DNA of 64,000 nucleotides from Rhizobium lusitanum (lineage in GTDB: Bacteria; Pseudomonadota; Alphaproteobacteria; Rhizobiales; Rhizobiaceae): assembly GCF_014189535.1 (NCBI RefSeq), contig NZ_CP050305.1:124001-188000 (forward strand), in the 5' to 3' direction. The notes beneath the pieces are model-generated. The model searched no databases and had not been told where the DNA came from. It saw nothing but the letters and a program-made list of their open reading frames with translations. Each line of letters starts with the position of its first letter. The first letter of the stretch is position 1. Position numbers and translations under genes: made by a program. This document shows positions 1 to 11,400 of the stretch, one piece after another.

Positions 1-64
1 TTTTAATGCGTTACATTTATATCGGCCTCTTTATTTCCGTCCTATATAAGTCGATATCCCGCAG

Positions 65-760
65 ATGAACGGTGGCGAGCTTATTGGGGCGTACATCTTC
101 GGCTCGGTCGCGCGTGGCAAACAAGACCACCTTAGTGATCTAGACATTTTAGTCGTTGTTAGAAACGGCATGGGCAAAGTTAGCGACGGGGAAGTCTTGT
201 CCAGAGTACCCGAGAAACTCCGCTCGCTCAGGCCGTCAATCTCGTGGTACGGAGCTAACCGAATCGAACAAATGTTCCGCAATGGTGAGCTTTTTGCGTG
301 GCATCTCTTCCAAGAAAACCTTCCGATATTCGATCCAAACAATTTCTTGAAGAATGTCGGGAAGCCTGCCGGTTACCGGGATGCTTTGCTGGATGTTGCG
401 TCTTTCAGGAAGGTGTTGCAGGCAATTCCGCAAGAGGTGAGAGCAAACGAAGGCAATGCTATATATGAGGCAGGGCTTGTCTACGTATGTCTCCGGAATA
501 TCGCCATGTCTTCGTCATGGTCGTTATGCAGCCGCCCTGACTTCTCGCGATACTCGGTTTTTAATCTGGAGGGCATTGCTGAATGCCCGATGTCAATAAG
601 CGAATTTGAAAAGACAATGCTCTGCCGAATGGCAGGTCAGAGAGGGACCGAGCCACCAGAGGGCGTTGATAAGGACTTCGTCCTGCGCCTTCATGCGCGC
701 TTGACTCCGTGGTTGGAGGCGTTGCAGGCAACACTTGAGGAGCTGGAAAAACGTGGATAA
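65..760 (+). CDS. nucleotidyltransferase-fold protein
   Basis: The N-terminus carries the signature of the polymerase-beta/minimal nucleotidyltransferase fold: Gly13-Ser14 (GSVARG), followed by Asp25 and Asp27 in SDLDILVVV. These are the metal- and NTP-binding residues that transfer a nucleotide onto a protein, RNA or small molecule. The remaining 200 residues are alpha-helical in character and could be a KNTase-C-like substrate domain, which I cannot confirm. The GS motif sits unusually close to the start; family members normally have a leading helix of about 20 residues. An in-frame stop lies at 47-49, so ATG 65 is the only good start, and the gene may be slightly truncated at its 5' end. 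The next gene begins close downstream on the same strand, suggesting a two-gene unit such as a nucleotidyltransferase with a partner. The substrate is unknown. Confidence 0.7.
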   Translation: MNGGELIGAYIFGSVARGKQDHLSDLDILVVVRNGMGKVSDGEVLSRVPEKLRSLRPSISWYGANRIEQMFRNGELFAWHLFQENLPIFDPNNFLKNVGKPAGYRDALLDVASFRKVLQAIPQEVRANEGNAIYEAGLVYVCLRNIAMSSSWSLCSRPDFSRYSVFNLEGIAECPMSISEFEKTMLCRMAGQRGTEPPEGVDKDFVLRLHARLTPWLEALQATLEELEKRG

Positions 761-794
761 CAAGACGCGCAGAACTCGGTTCGAGACGAGGATA

Positions 795-1387
795 ATGTTA
801 GAACGCGAGTTCCTTGCAAAAGTAAATTCGGTCTTCGGGTCTGCCCATCCACTCACGGGAATGACGATGGCTGCGATACGAGAATGGCGAGAGAAACTGC
901 ATAGGATTTTTCCAGAGCTCTTTATTCTGGATATCGAGCAGCTTTTGATGGAGGCTTCCGCGCGAGCTGACCTCATGGCAGATGATAGCAAAGAGGTTTT
1001 CCAACCTGACCGACGCGAGCTCGACTCCCTTTTTGAGGTAAGATTACTTCTTGACCAGAAGTTGGAGGCGGCATTGCAGAGCCGTGATCGGATACGACTA
1101 TCCTTGGGCTGCACGACGAGGCGCTGTTAAGTCTGTCTAAAACTCCGCTCGCCGGAAGACTTCTCCTCGGGCTCACCGAAGACACCGCGAGCACAGATCT
1201 CGCTCGCATCTTTGGCCGCTTCAAACGGCTTCACGCAAGCGTTGCGGTCCGAACCAAAGTGCGCATGAGCTTGGTTCTCCGCGCCATGCTGGAGCGCGGA
1301 GAACTTGATGCCGCAATCGTCCAGGTCTTTAACCCAGGAGCGCCATTGCTCTACATTGGTCGGTGTAGCACTCACATCGGAAATTAA
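795..1387 (+). pseudogene. unknown protein, frameshifted near 1090
   Basis: The reading frame from ATG 795 (GAGG at 788-791 as ribosome site) closes at 1130, but coding-quality sequence continues in another frame from about 1091 to the stop at 1385-1387. Adding one base near 1090 joins them into one product of about 198 residues that reads through DTTILGLHDEALLSLSK and on to a helical, leucine-rich C-terminus. The upstream TTG at 735 would overlap the preceding nucleotidyltransferase gene; ATG 795 looks better. I do not recognise the family. Position right behind the nucleotidyltransferase suggests a shared function. The break is either a real one-base deletion or a sequencing error. Confidence 0.5.
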
Positions 1388-2173
1388 TTGCGAATAGTCA
1401 GAGACTTGTCCTGGCAATGTAGATTGCGGACGCAAGCCAAAAACAGTGGTCTTGATGGGAATCGAACCACCGACCAGTTAATTCGGATTTCGATTTAGGC
1501 TCCATGAAGCACGTTTAGTGCAAAAGAGACATCGAGACGTGCATATTCCAATGCGAAAACACAGCAGACGATGCAGGGATTTTGTTCGCCAGGCAGGTGG
1601 CAGCACTTTCTATTCATATTCTGGTCAGTCCGAAATCTGCTCATTTTGCCTCACCCGAAATGTTTAGCCATGGCTATCCATCTGTATCACTTCAGGGCAA
1701 CACCCAATAGACGCGATTGATAGCTGATGCGATCCCTTGCTTCAGCTAGCTGCCCAAAATCTTTCGGGATGGATCTGGCCCGGTAGCAATTTTGAGGCCA
1801 CGTCAATGGAATCAAAATGAGCCAATCACAACCACCCAAAACCATCGCGAGACGATCGAGAGGAGCCCGACCACGACGCATATGAACGTGGATACGCGAG
1901 TGCGGGCGACGATGACAATTTCACAGAAATAAAAAATAGCTAGTATTTCCGGGCATCAGGTAGTATACAACCACTTGCAACTGATCGGCCCTTCTATTTG
2001 GTTGAATCAGAAACTTAGCCAACTTAAGAAATATAAAAAATTTAATGTTGGCGCATGAGATCCATATTTAAGGATTGGATATTTAGTAGTTGTAGACCTA
2101 CTGAATATACGTTCAACGACATAACATCATTCTGAAATGTAAGCCCTTCTCTCGTTAAGCGATGAGGTCCGGC
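1388..2173 (+). other. gene-free stretch upstream of the large operon
   Basis: No convincing coding sequence on either strand. The distal part (about 1920-2150) is AT-rich compared with the operon that follows and is the likely place for its promoter, but I cannot assign a clear -35/-10 pair. A segment near 1455-1480 resembles a tRNA T-arm on the minus strand but does not fold as one. Confidence 0.5.
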
Positions 2174-5140
2174 ATGACTGACGATGTCTGGTCAGCGTTA
2201 ACCCGAGGTGTCCTTGGCTTCGCACATTCGCGCGCAGGCGACCTCACCGGTTCCTCCTTCAAGGACACAGGCTCGCTTCTTGCCTCGCTCTTCGACAATT
2301 CTCCAGCCGGCACCACCAAGGCGCGGCTAGGCACGCTCAAGCAGGACATTAACAACCTCAGCCCGCTGGTCCAACAGGTTGCCGATGCGATCAAAAGCAA
2401 GGTCGACGACGCCAAGACGGCCGTGACCAACATGGCCAACGAGCTCGGCACCGACCCATTCACCATCGAGGCTGCCGGCCGCGCCGCCACTGAACTTGCC
2501 TACGTGCTGATCGCCTTCGACCAGGCACTCGATCTCATAGCAGACAAGCTCGCCGAGCAGGAACCAGCGGGGCCAAACCATGATGCCAATGTCACGGACA
2601 TCAAGGCCGCGATCAAAGGCATCGACGAGCCCTGGCGGAAACCCTTCCGCAATCTGGCGGGCGATCTCACCAAGACCTTCGATGCCTTGTGTCAAGCGGT
2701 GCTCGGTATCGACAAGGCAGGCTCAAAAATCGCGACCCAGATTGCCTGGAGCCGGCCCGACAAGCGCCTTGCCTTCACGCTGCAGAGTACGAGTGCGCGC
2801 CAGATCGGCCCGCTCGGCTTCGATGGCGCGTCGGTGGAGGCCTTCTTCGCCTATAAGACCGACGCAACGCTCGGCCTTGCCCTGCGTGCGAAGCTTCAGG
2901 CCGGTCTCCGCAACGACAAGCTCCTGGAAAAGATCATACCGGGCGAGGCGAAGACAGCGGACACCAATGCCGTCGCCATCAATCTCGATACGCATGACGG
3001 CCTCACCTTCGGTGAAGGCAAAGATAAACGGCTTGTGCTGCCGGTGCGCTTTAACTTCCCCGGCATCGAATTGCGCGAATTCGCCATCGCCCGCCCCCAA
3101 GGCAAAGACGAGAACAGCGGCCGCATCGATTTGATGACCACGATCGCCGGTAAGATTGGCGATGTCTTTGGCGTGGTGACCGAAGGCGGCGGTGTCACGA
3201 TCACCTGGACAGGCGGCGACAGCGCCATCGACGTCAAGCCAAAGCCGCCGCCATCCACCGGCGTGCGCATCAACACCGGCGTTGTCCGCGGCGGCGGTTT
3301 CCTGCGCTACAAGGAAGATACCAAAGAATATGGCGGCGTGCTCGACCTGCAATTCATGCGGTTCGGCATCACCGCGATCGGCCTGATCGGCACGGACCCG
3401 TTTTCCTTTGTCGTCGTGATAGGCGTGCATTTCCTGCCAAAGATCGAGCTCAGCTTCGGCTTCACCCTCAACGGCCTCGGCGGAATCCTTGCCATCGAGC
3501 GAACGCTTGATAGCGACGCCCTGGCAAAGGGCCTTAAGGATGGCGCGGTTGGCCAACTGCTTTTCCCCGAAAATCCTATCGACGCAGCACCCCAGATCCT
3601 CGATCGCCTGGCGCAGGTTTTCCCACCGCGCTCGGGCGGTTTCGTCGTAGGGCCGATCGCCGAGCTCGGCTGGGGTTCGCAGGCTGGCTTCCTCAAGGCG
3701 CGGCTCGGCATCGTGCTGTCGTTGCCCGACCCCAAGATCGTCATCCTCGGCGCCGTACAGATCGGCGTGCCCTCCGCCGACGTCGACCCGAAGCTACGCG
3801 TCGTCGATATCCACGCCGAGTTGCTGGGCGAAATCACCCCCGACTTCTTCCTCATCAGGGTCTCGCTCGCGCCCTCGAAACTGGCCGGGCTGACGCTCAG
3901 CGGCGACCTCGGCATTTTGATCCAGTGGTCGGGCGAAGCAGCCTTTGCCATCTCCGTCGGCGGCTTTTTCCCAAAATATACGCCGCCACCGCAGCTCGCC
4001 GACCTCAGGCGTGTCGCCATCGAGCTGTCGCCGCCTGTCAAATGGCTGACCGTCCACGCCGAAGCCTATGTGGCGGTGACCTCGAACACCATCCAGTTCG
4101 GCGGCAAGATCGTCGTCAGTGCCGATCTCGACGTGGCATCCGCCAAGGCCTGGATCGGACTCGATGCGCTGTTCCAATGGTCGCCGCGCTTTTATTTCAT
4201 CTTCATCGTCGATGTCGGCATCGAGGTTAAGGCGCTGGGGCATACCATCGCCGGCGTCGCCTTCCACGGCGAACTGCAGGGCACAAAGCCATGGCGGCTA
4301 GAGGGCAAGGCCAGTGTCGACATTCTGTTCTGGACCATCGATGTCCCCATCGGACCCGAAGAATGGGGCGAGAAGGACGCTACTGTCGCCGAGACTGTCA
4401 ATCCGCTGGAAATCGCCCTGGCCGCGTTGACGGCAGATTCGGCATGGACGCCGCAATTGCCGGCGGGTAGCGACATGCTGGTGCGCTTTACCGAGTCGGA
4501 CCTACCACTTCTCGTGCATCCGCTCGGTTCACTCGAGGTCAAGCAATTAGTGGTGCCGCTGGAAACGGATATCGATCGGATCGGATCGAGCCCGGTTTCG
4601 GTCAGACGCATCAACCTGTCTTCGCCGAAGGTTGGCGGGCACGACGCGATGGCGGTGTCGCATTCGCTCGATAATTTTCCGCCGGGTCATTTCATCCAGC
4701 AACCCGACGACCAGCAGGCGACGCGACCTGACTTCGAGGCTTTTCCCTGTGGCATGAAGCTGGCGACCACCAAGGTGCCGGACTTCGGCGGTTCGGTCGA
4801 TGCCGTCTATGAGTGGAACACCGTCTTCCCGCATCAGACATTTGAGAGCAATCGTGATAAATGGATCCTGGACGCAATTGCCCGACCAGTGATGCGCACG
4901 AGCGCCGTCGCTGCCGCCCAGCGCCTCCGCGGCAACCCCTATCAGAAAGTCACACGCGCTGCCGATGACACCATCGGCATGGTCGACCCCGGCCTCTGCC
5001 AGGTCTGTCTCAAGAGTGATCTCAAACTTGTCGCGGGCCAGCCGCCGGCGATGACCACCACAGCCGCAGCCCAGTTCGTCATGGCCAATGGTGCGATGGA
5101 GCAGGCGCTGGAACTCGTCTCATTGGGAGTGGCGGCATGA
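2174..5140 (+). CDS. giant-operon protein A, DUF6603-like beta-rich protein
   Basis: This is the first gene of a four-gene operon and encodes about 988 residues. ATG 2174 is preferred over ATG 2162 because GAGG lies seven bases before it. Residues 1-200 are helical and Ala/Lys-rich with no signal peptide. From about residue 300 to 740 the protein is a long series of alternating hydrophobic strands, for example GFTLNGLGGILAIERT near residue 428, typical of what is catalogued as DUF6603. That assignment is from memory of the family style, not a search. The C-terminal 200 residues are a separate, more polar region. The stop overlaps the next start in ATGA, so translation is probably coupled. Biochemical function is unknown; the strand-rich middle suggests a structural or surface-layer role. 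GC content and codon use are typical of rhizobial core-like DNA. Confidence 0.65.
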   Translation: MTDDVWSALTRGVLGFAHSRAGDLTGSSFKDTGSLLASLFDNSPAGTTKARLGTLKQDINNLSPLVQQVADAIKSKVDDAKTAVTNMANELGTDPFTIEAAGRAATELAYVLIAFDQALDLIADKLAEQEPAGPNHDANVTDIKAAIKGIDEPWRKPFRNLAGDLTKTFDALCQAVLGIDKAGSKIATQIAWSRPDKRLAFTLQSTSARQIGPLGFDGASVEAFFAYKTDATLGLALRAKLQAGLRNDKLLEKIIPGEAKTADTNAVAINLDTHDGLTFGEGKDKRLVLPVRFNFPGIELREFAIARPQGKDENSGRIDLMTTIAGKIGDVFGVVTEGGGVTITWTGGDSAIDVKPKPPPSTGVRINTGVVRGGGFLRYKEDTKEYGGVLDLQFMRFGITAIGLIGTDPFSFVVVIGVHFLPKIELSFGFTLNGLGGILAIERTLDSDALAKGLKDGAVGQLLFPENPIDAAPQILDRLAQVFPPRSGGFVVGPIAELGWGSQAGFLKARLGIVLSLPDPKIVILGAVQIGVPSADVDPKLRVVDIHAELLGEITPDFFLIRVSLAPSKLAGLTLSGDLGILIQWSGEAAFAISVGGFFPKYTPPPQLADLRRVAIELSPPVKWLTVHAEAYVAVTSNTIQFGGKIVVSADLDVASAKAWIGLDALFQWSPRFYFIFIVDVGIEVKALGHTIAGVAFHGELQGTKPWRLEGKASVDILFWTIDVPIGPEEWGEKDATVAETVNPLEIALAALTADSAWTPQLPAGSDMLVRFTESDLPLLVHPLGSLEVKQLVVPLETDIDRIGSSPVSVRRINLSSPKVGGHDAMAVSHSLDNFPPGHFIQQPDDQQATRPDFEAFPCGMKLATTKVPDFGGSVDAVYEWNTVFPHQTFESNRDKWILDAIARPVMRTSAVAAAQRLRGNPYQKVTRAADDTIGMVDPGLCQVCLKSDLKLVAGQPPAMTTTAAAQFVMANGAMEQALELVSLGVAA

Positions 5141-8100
5141 GCGGCTCGCTGGCGTTTTCCAAGAACTTCGTCGCCGATGCTTTCAAGGTCGGCGCCACCA
5201 CCTTTTATAAGCCTGAGGACATCGTCCTCGGCGAATACGCCTTCCTGCCGTGGGTGCGAACAGGCCTCGCCGCGGCGATCCAGTCGCCAGCCGGCGCCGA
5301 TCTTCGTGGCGTGGTCGTGGTGACCGCCGATCTCGTCGCTAGTGACGGCTCACAACCGGCTGCGCCAGTCGAGAAGACGCTCATCCTGCGCGGGCCAGGG
5401 GACGTTGTCGGCATAGACCCGAGCCAGATCATCCGCCGGGAGCCGAACGCCAATATCGTCAATGCTGAAGAGACTTTCCTCGCCCATATCGAATTCGACC
5501 GGCCCGAGCTGCCTTGGCTGTTTTCCCCTTTTGCCCCGACTGGTGATACTTTGCAGCCATGGCTGGCCCTGGTGGTCTGCAAAGCCGACAAGGTGGTGCT
5601 GCTTCCCTCCGCGCCCGGTCGACCCATCCAGCTTGCCACGACGCTTGGCGAATTGCAGCCGCTCTCGGATGCCGCATCCTGGGCGCACGCCCAGGTCATT
5701 GGTCGTACGACGGCAAAGACCCCGCTTGCGGACCGGTTGAGCGATGACCATGCGCCGGCCAATCTTTCGCGGATCCTGTGCCCACGCAAGCTGGAGCCAC
5801 AGACAGACTATATCGCCTGCCTGGTCCCCGCCTTCGATTGCGGCGCGCGAACCGGACTTGGCCAATCCGGCGGTACGCTGGAGCTTGCCTGGAAGCGAGC
5901 GCCCGACAATAGCGATGCGGCAACGCAGATCATCCTACCCGTCTATGACAGCTGGACGTTTTCAACCGCGCCGGCCGGAGATTTCAAGACCCTGGCCGAG
6001 AAGCTGGAAGGCATCGCCGCGCCCTGGACCATCGGCCGCCGCATCGTCGATACAAGCCGGCCGGAAGGGGGCTTTCGCCCCTGGCGCCCGGTGAGGAAGG
6101 CACTGTTCAAATACTCGAATGCGCCCTGGTCTCACCACAGTCACCACCCGCCGATGGCCCGTCCGAGACCAGCACCTGGAGCCCGGCACGACGTGATGAC
6201 CTGCGCTTGAAGATCGACCAAGCCAACGAGCCAGGACATGAAGATCTGCCGCGCGTCGGCCCGCGACTTTATGCGCGCTTCCAGCGCGGGGCCTCTCAGC
6301 TCGGCAAGATCTTCGGGGATCCGCCGTCTGAGACGGTGTCTGCCGACGCCGACTGGTTCTTGCAGCTTAATACCAACCCGCTGAACCGCATCGTCGCCGG
6401 TCTCGGTACCCGTGTCGTTGTCAAAGACCAGGAGCAGCTGATGCAGGCGGCCTGGGCGCAGGTCGGCGAGGTGCGCAAGGTTAACGCTTCCCTCATCCGC
6501 CACCAACTGGGCCGTTATGTCGGCGCGTCGCTACACCGCATGCATCTATCCAATCTCGAACTGGGGCCGCTGACGCAGGTGATGCGCGGGGTGCAGGCCA
6601 AGCTCAAGCTCGATGGCGACGCGCTGACGGTCTACGGCAAGGTGGATCTTAGCCGGACGGCTCCCGTGGCAATGACCGCCGCCTATCGCCGTGCAACCCG
6701 GCTGCGGGGGCCTGTGGCCCGTTTTGCGAAGGACGCTGGCCCGGCTGCCCTCAAGGGATTGGTCGCAGGCATGGCCGGTTTCAACGATTTCCGCGTTGCC
6801 TATGCCAATCCCGATGGTGTCGGGAAACTGTCGGTAAAGGCGATCAACGCGTTGCCGGTGGACATCGTCGCGCGCAGGCTGGGTGTCGACCCTTCCGTCG
6901 CGATCCGGACGCTGACGGAGCGTCTCTCCGTCCTGGAACGCAACCCCACCATCGCCGATCAGGCGTTATCACCGGTCGGCACATGGCGCGTACCGGCCGG
7001 CAACATCGACCTCTCCGCCATTCTCGCCGACACAGTGGCAACAAAGGTGGCAACAGTCACGCCGGTTATACCAGAAAAAGATTCCGGGCGGGCTGAAGCG
7101 CTCAGCGGCCTGCTTGTCGGGTTGGCAAACTCGGGCATAGCCTCGGTTGCGACCAAAGCGGCCGGTCAAGTGCAATTGTTTGACCAGAAGATTCCTTTCA
7201 AGGCGATCAATGTCACGCCCGGTCCGGTGCTGACGCCAAGCCCAGTCACGCGTCCGCTTCTTCCCGGCACGGGAATGGTTACTCCCCTGCCCCACGGCAA
7301 TGTGCGTATTCAGACGCCGTTGCGCCCACCGGTGGTCAGCCGGTCGGTTGGCAGCATCTCCGATACGGTGACCGCCGGGGCTAGCACGCGCGTTCCGACC
7401 TCCCCTGCACCGCTTGTTCGTTTCGAGACGGCGACATCGCGCGCGCTCACCAGTGATCTCAACAAATACCGCGTTACGCCGGCGATGGATATCGCCACGG
7501 CGATTTCGACACTCGCTATCGACAATGGTATGACTACGCTGCCCTTGACGCCGGATCGGCCGAGCCTGGCCGTCGCCAGGACATCGCTGCTCCAAGCCGT
7601 GACGCCTGCCACCACGATGACGCGCTATGTCACGAACCGCCTGGTCCGGATGCCCTCCTGGCTCCCGCCTGACTGGTTCGCGAACGGCCGTATCGATCCG
7701 ATCATGGCTGCGCCGCATTTCGACCGGCCAATGTACGAGGCGCTCGATGCCTATGACCGCGACTGGCTCATTCCAGGCATCGGCACCGTCGGCAAAAACG
7801 ATTTCGTCACCTTGCTCAACACCAATGCCGCCTTCACCGAAAGCTTCCTGATTGGCCTCTCGGACGAGATGGGGCGCGAGCTTCTGTGGCGCGGCTATCC
7901 TACCGACCAGCGCGGAACTTATTTCAAGCGCTTCTGGGATGAATCGCAAGATGAGTTGAGCTCCGACATCCATAAATTCCTCCCCAATCAGTCACTGGGA
8001 ACCCATATCAGCATCGGCGGCAACAATATCGTGCTCGTGGTGCGCGGCGAGATCATCAGACGCTATCCCCATGCAATCGCAGCGGCCGTCCTTGCCCAAG

Positions 8101-8402
8101 ATGACAATAATCAACGCCCGACTTTCGTCGATCATACCGCGCAGATCCTTTTCCAACACTATCTGCCTCCGGATTTCCTGCTCGTCGGTTTTAAACTCAC
8201 GGAAGCACAGGTCCGGACCGATCCATGGTGGTTCATCATCGCGGAGCATCCGACCGCGCCGCGTTTCGGTTTTGCCACGGGAGCACCCCAGGGCTCGGCG
8301 GCGGCAATTGCTGCCGCGCGCCTGAAAGATCCGGTGCGCGCCGCCTTCCGGGGTAAGTTCCTGCTCAACCAGATTCAATCGGCCGGGGGTCCCAATGCCT
8401 GA
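5137..8402 (+). pseudogene. giant-operon protein B, one gene split by a frameshift at a G5 run
   Basis: Two frames, 5137-6210 and 6207-8402, are best read as one gene of about 1088 residues. At 6067-6071 there is a run of five G. With a sixth G the protein reads RPEGGLSPLAPGEEGTVQ and continues in the second frame without a stop. The apparent TTG start at 6207 then has no significance. The N-terminal third has a conserved-looking block near residues 118-136 (FDRPELPWLFSPFAPTGD). The C-terminal third has a Trp/Arg-rich block ending in RGEIIRRYPH near residue 969, then a PDFLLVGFKL segment. No signal peptide, membrane segment or known catalytic motif is visible. The start overlaps the stop of gene A (ATGA), and the end overlaps gene C by eight bases. 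Function unknown. Whether the frameshift is real or a homopolymer error is undecided. Confidence 0.6.
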
Positions 8403-11400
8403 TCCCAACCTCACCGCTCTGAAGAACGTCCAGAGGACTGTCAAAGCGCAGCAAGATAAGCGCGACAAGGCCATCGCCGATCTCGCTAATGCGAATGCCG
8501 AGATCGCCAACGTGACAGCCGAGGCCGCGCGCCTTGAAGCTGCGGGCGATACCATCGGCGCGCAGCGCAAGCGCGCGGCGATTGATCCGCTGGTGACCAA
8601 GCGCCGCAATGCCAATACGGCAATCACCGATACCGTCACTGCCGTGACCGGCGCACTCGACGGCCTGCGCGACCTGGTTGATCCCTGCGATGCCGATCCA
8701 GCTTTCCCGTTGCTACTTCTTCCCGTGCGCGTCGAGACGCGCTTCAGCCCGGACGGCAAGACCCTGCGGATCCGCATCATGCCGGATGACGTCCATATCG
8801 ATCAGTTAGACCATGGTCTCAGCAATGCCGAACGGGATGCTGCGACCGCCTACTGGCACGCTTTGTGGACGGCGGCTGACGATGCCCTCGATCCGCCATG
8901 GCAGATCTTAGTTAATGCTGTCGGCAAGCAGCGAGCCGCGTGGACCGCGCTGGCGATGGAACCCTCCAACCTCAACCAGCGCAAGACGGCGGCAGCGCCA
9001 GTGTTTCCGGATGTGAGCTCCAGGACCAAGCGCGCGGCCGTCGCCCGCCTGCTGCCGGACCATTTCACCGCTGTGGCTATCCAGGCCGGCAGCCAGAGCC
9101 GAAAGACCGGCGCGAGCATCCCGCCGGAGCTTGTGGTCGGCTTGTTCGCCGGCGATGGGTCAGAATACAAGGAAGTAAGCGGACTGCAATTCTTGCCCGG
9201 TGCCGAGTGGCTGGCTGACTATGCTGCCGCCGAGAAGAACGGCATGGCAATCACTCTACCGCTTGCCAGTGCTGGCCAGAAGATCGACGATCTCTTCGTT
9301 TTCGGCGTACGCCGAAGCATTGATCCCAAGCGCGCACCCGCCGAATTCGAGGATCTCCTTACAGCGCACCTGTGCACCAAGGGACTTGCCTTCGTGCCGC
9401 AGGGCGCCCCGAGCAATAACACCGAAACCGATCGCGCCGCCTGGCAGCGCCGACCCGATGTGCGCCAACCACCACGCGATGCCGTCAATCTGGACCCGGG
9501 CAGCAACGCGGCAGTATTGAGCGCGGCGCTCGGCGTCAGCACCTCACTGCTGTCCGGGCTCGATTACGCCGGTACCCGCGAACAGGCGCTCGCCAAGGCG
9601 ATGAACGTCGCGCTGTGGGGGCCAAGCTGGGGCAGCTTCCTCGACCGAGCCAACAATGTCGACGCCTCGGGCTCCACCCTCACGACCGCGACGCGCGAGC
9701 AGACGCGCATCTTCCATCGCGATTTCGTGCGCGGCCGCGGACCACTGCCGACCCTGCGCGTTGGTGCCCAGCCCTATGGCGTCCTGCCCGTGTCGAGCAT
9801 TGCCAGACGCTGGAAGAGCACGCGAGGCGACACATTCGAAAACAACATCGCCGGACTGCTGCAACGTCTGCGTCAGAAATGGCTCAGCTGCGTCGATGAT
9901 CTGCCGCGGGTTGGCACCGGCGCGATCGACGAGGTGATCAGAAAGCTACTCGGCACCAGCCCCGTTTCGGTATCGTTGCGGGTGCGAACGGTTCTGTCCG
10001 CCGAATTGGCCCGGCTTGCCGCCAAGACGGCCGGCGCCTCGCAAGCCGATTTCGATCTCGAATCCCTCATCGAGACCGTGCTGGTCGAAGAGCTGATCGG
10101 CAACCTCAATTTCATCCATCCCATGGGCTCTCTGTCGGAGGACTCGCGGCCACTGGCGCTCCCCTATGTTGACGATGCCAGGGACGGGGCCGTTATCGGT
10201 CAGATCGTCGCCGGCCAGTCGCCGCAGATATCCAGCGTTTTGCAGGCACTGGTGGCGCTGGCCTGGGACCGCGCAAAGCGTGAAATCGACGACAATAGCG
10301 GCCAAGGCCGGCTCAACGACATCATCCAGGCGACAACATCGATGTCGCCACAGATTAAGAACGATGTCGCAACGCTTGTGGCCCGCCCCGACAGTGCCAG
10401 CGCTGATCAATATTTTGCCGTTGCCACCACCGTTCTCGCCGCCAATCGAACCGCGACCGTCCCGGATATTGCCGAAGTCCAGCCTGTCGCTGCCTATCGC
10501 TCCTCCTTCGCCCAATTGGCATTGGAAAGCACGGCTGATGTTTCGCGCGACTATTTCGGCGTAATCACAGCAGCGGCTTGGGCGTTGGCCTCCGGCCGCC
10601 TTGCCGAATTGAAGACAGCACTCACGGAGCTCTCGGCTGCCTTTTCGCCCGATGCGCTTCCCGGCGAGCGGCGGATTCTCGTCGCCGAGACGCTCGATAC
10701 CGCCTCCCATCGTCTCGATGCCTGGTTGACCGGACTGGTGGAGCGGCGGCGGCAATCCCTGCGCAAGGCCAATCCGGCCGGCCTCACTATCGGCGCCTAC
10801 GGCTGGGTACAGGAGATCACGCGCACCGCCGATCAAAACAGCGGCACTGGCGGTTATATTGCCGCGCCAAGCCTGGACCATGCCGCCACCGCCGGCATCC
10901 TGCGCAGCGCCTATCTCAGTCATAATCCAGATGTCGACGGCAACAACGCCTTCGCAATCGATCTGACCAGCGAGCGCGTACGCACGGCGCTGCACCTTAT
11001 TGACGGCATCCGCCAGGGCCAGCCGCTCGGCGCATTGCTCGGCTACCGCCTGGAGCGCAAGATTCACGAAGCCGGGTTAGATCGACTGATCCTCTCGCTA
11101 CGCTCCATCGCACCGCTTACCCAGGGCAAGCTCACCGATCGCAGTGATGATACGGAGATCCCGGCGATCGAGGTGCTGGCCGCGCCAATGTCACCGACGG
11201 CCTGCAACTCATCGAGAAATACCAGGGAAAGGTGACCGGTTGGGACCAGCAGAAGGTGTTCGATCGACTGAAAGAACCGCCAAACAACCCCTACCTCATC
11301 GGAACGTGGAAGCCGCCCAGCCCGGACGAATGGAGCGCAGTGTCGGCCATTATTTTGGATGCCGGACAAGCTGCGGATGCGGTCGCCGATCTTCTCATGG

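Noticed and set aside
1448..1485. tRNA-like segment on the minus strand (GGTTCGATTCCCATC)
   Set aside because: The T-arm stem does not pair, and no acceptor or anticodon arm can be formed; only a short hairpin (TGGTC / GACCA) is present.
6207..6209. TTG start for a separate protein at 6207
   Set aside because: Artefact of the G5 frameshift; the frame continues upstream.
11232..11234. GTG start for a separate protein at 11232
   Set aside because: Artefact of the frameshift near 11180; the coding frame extends upstream.
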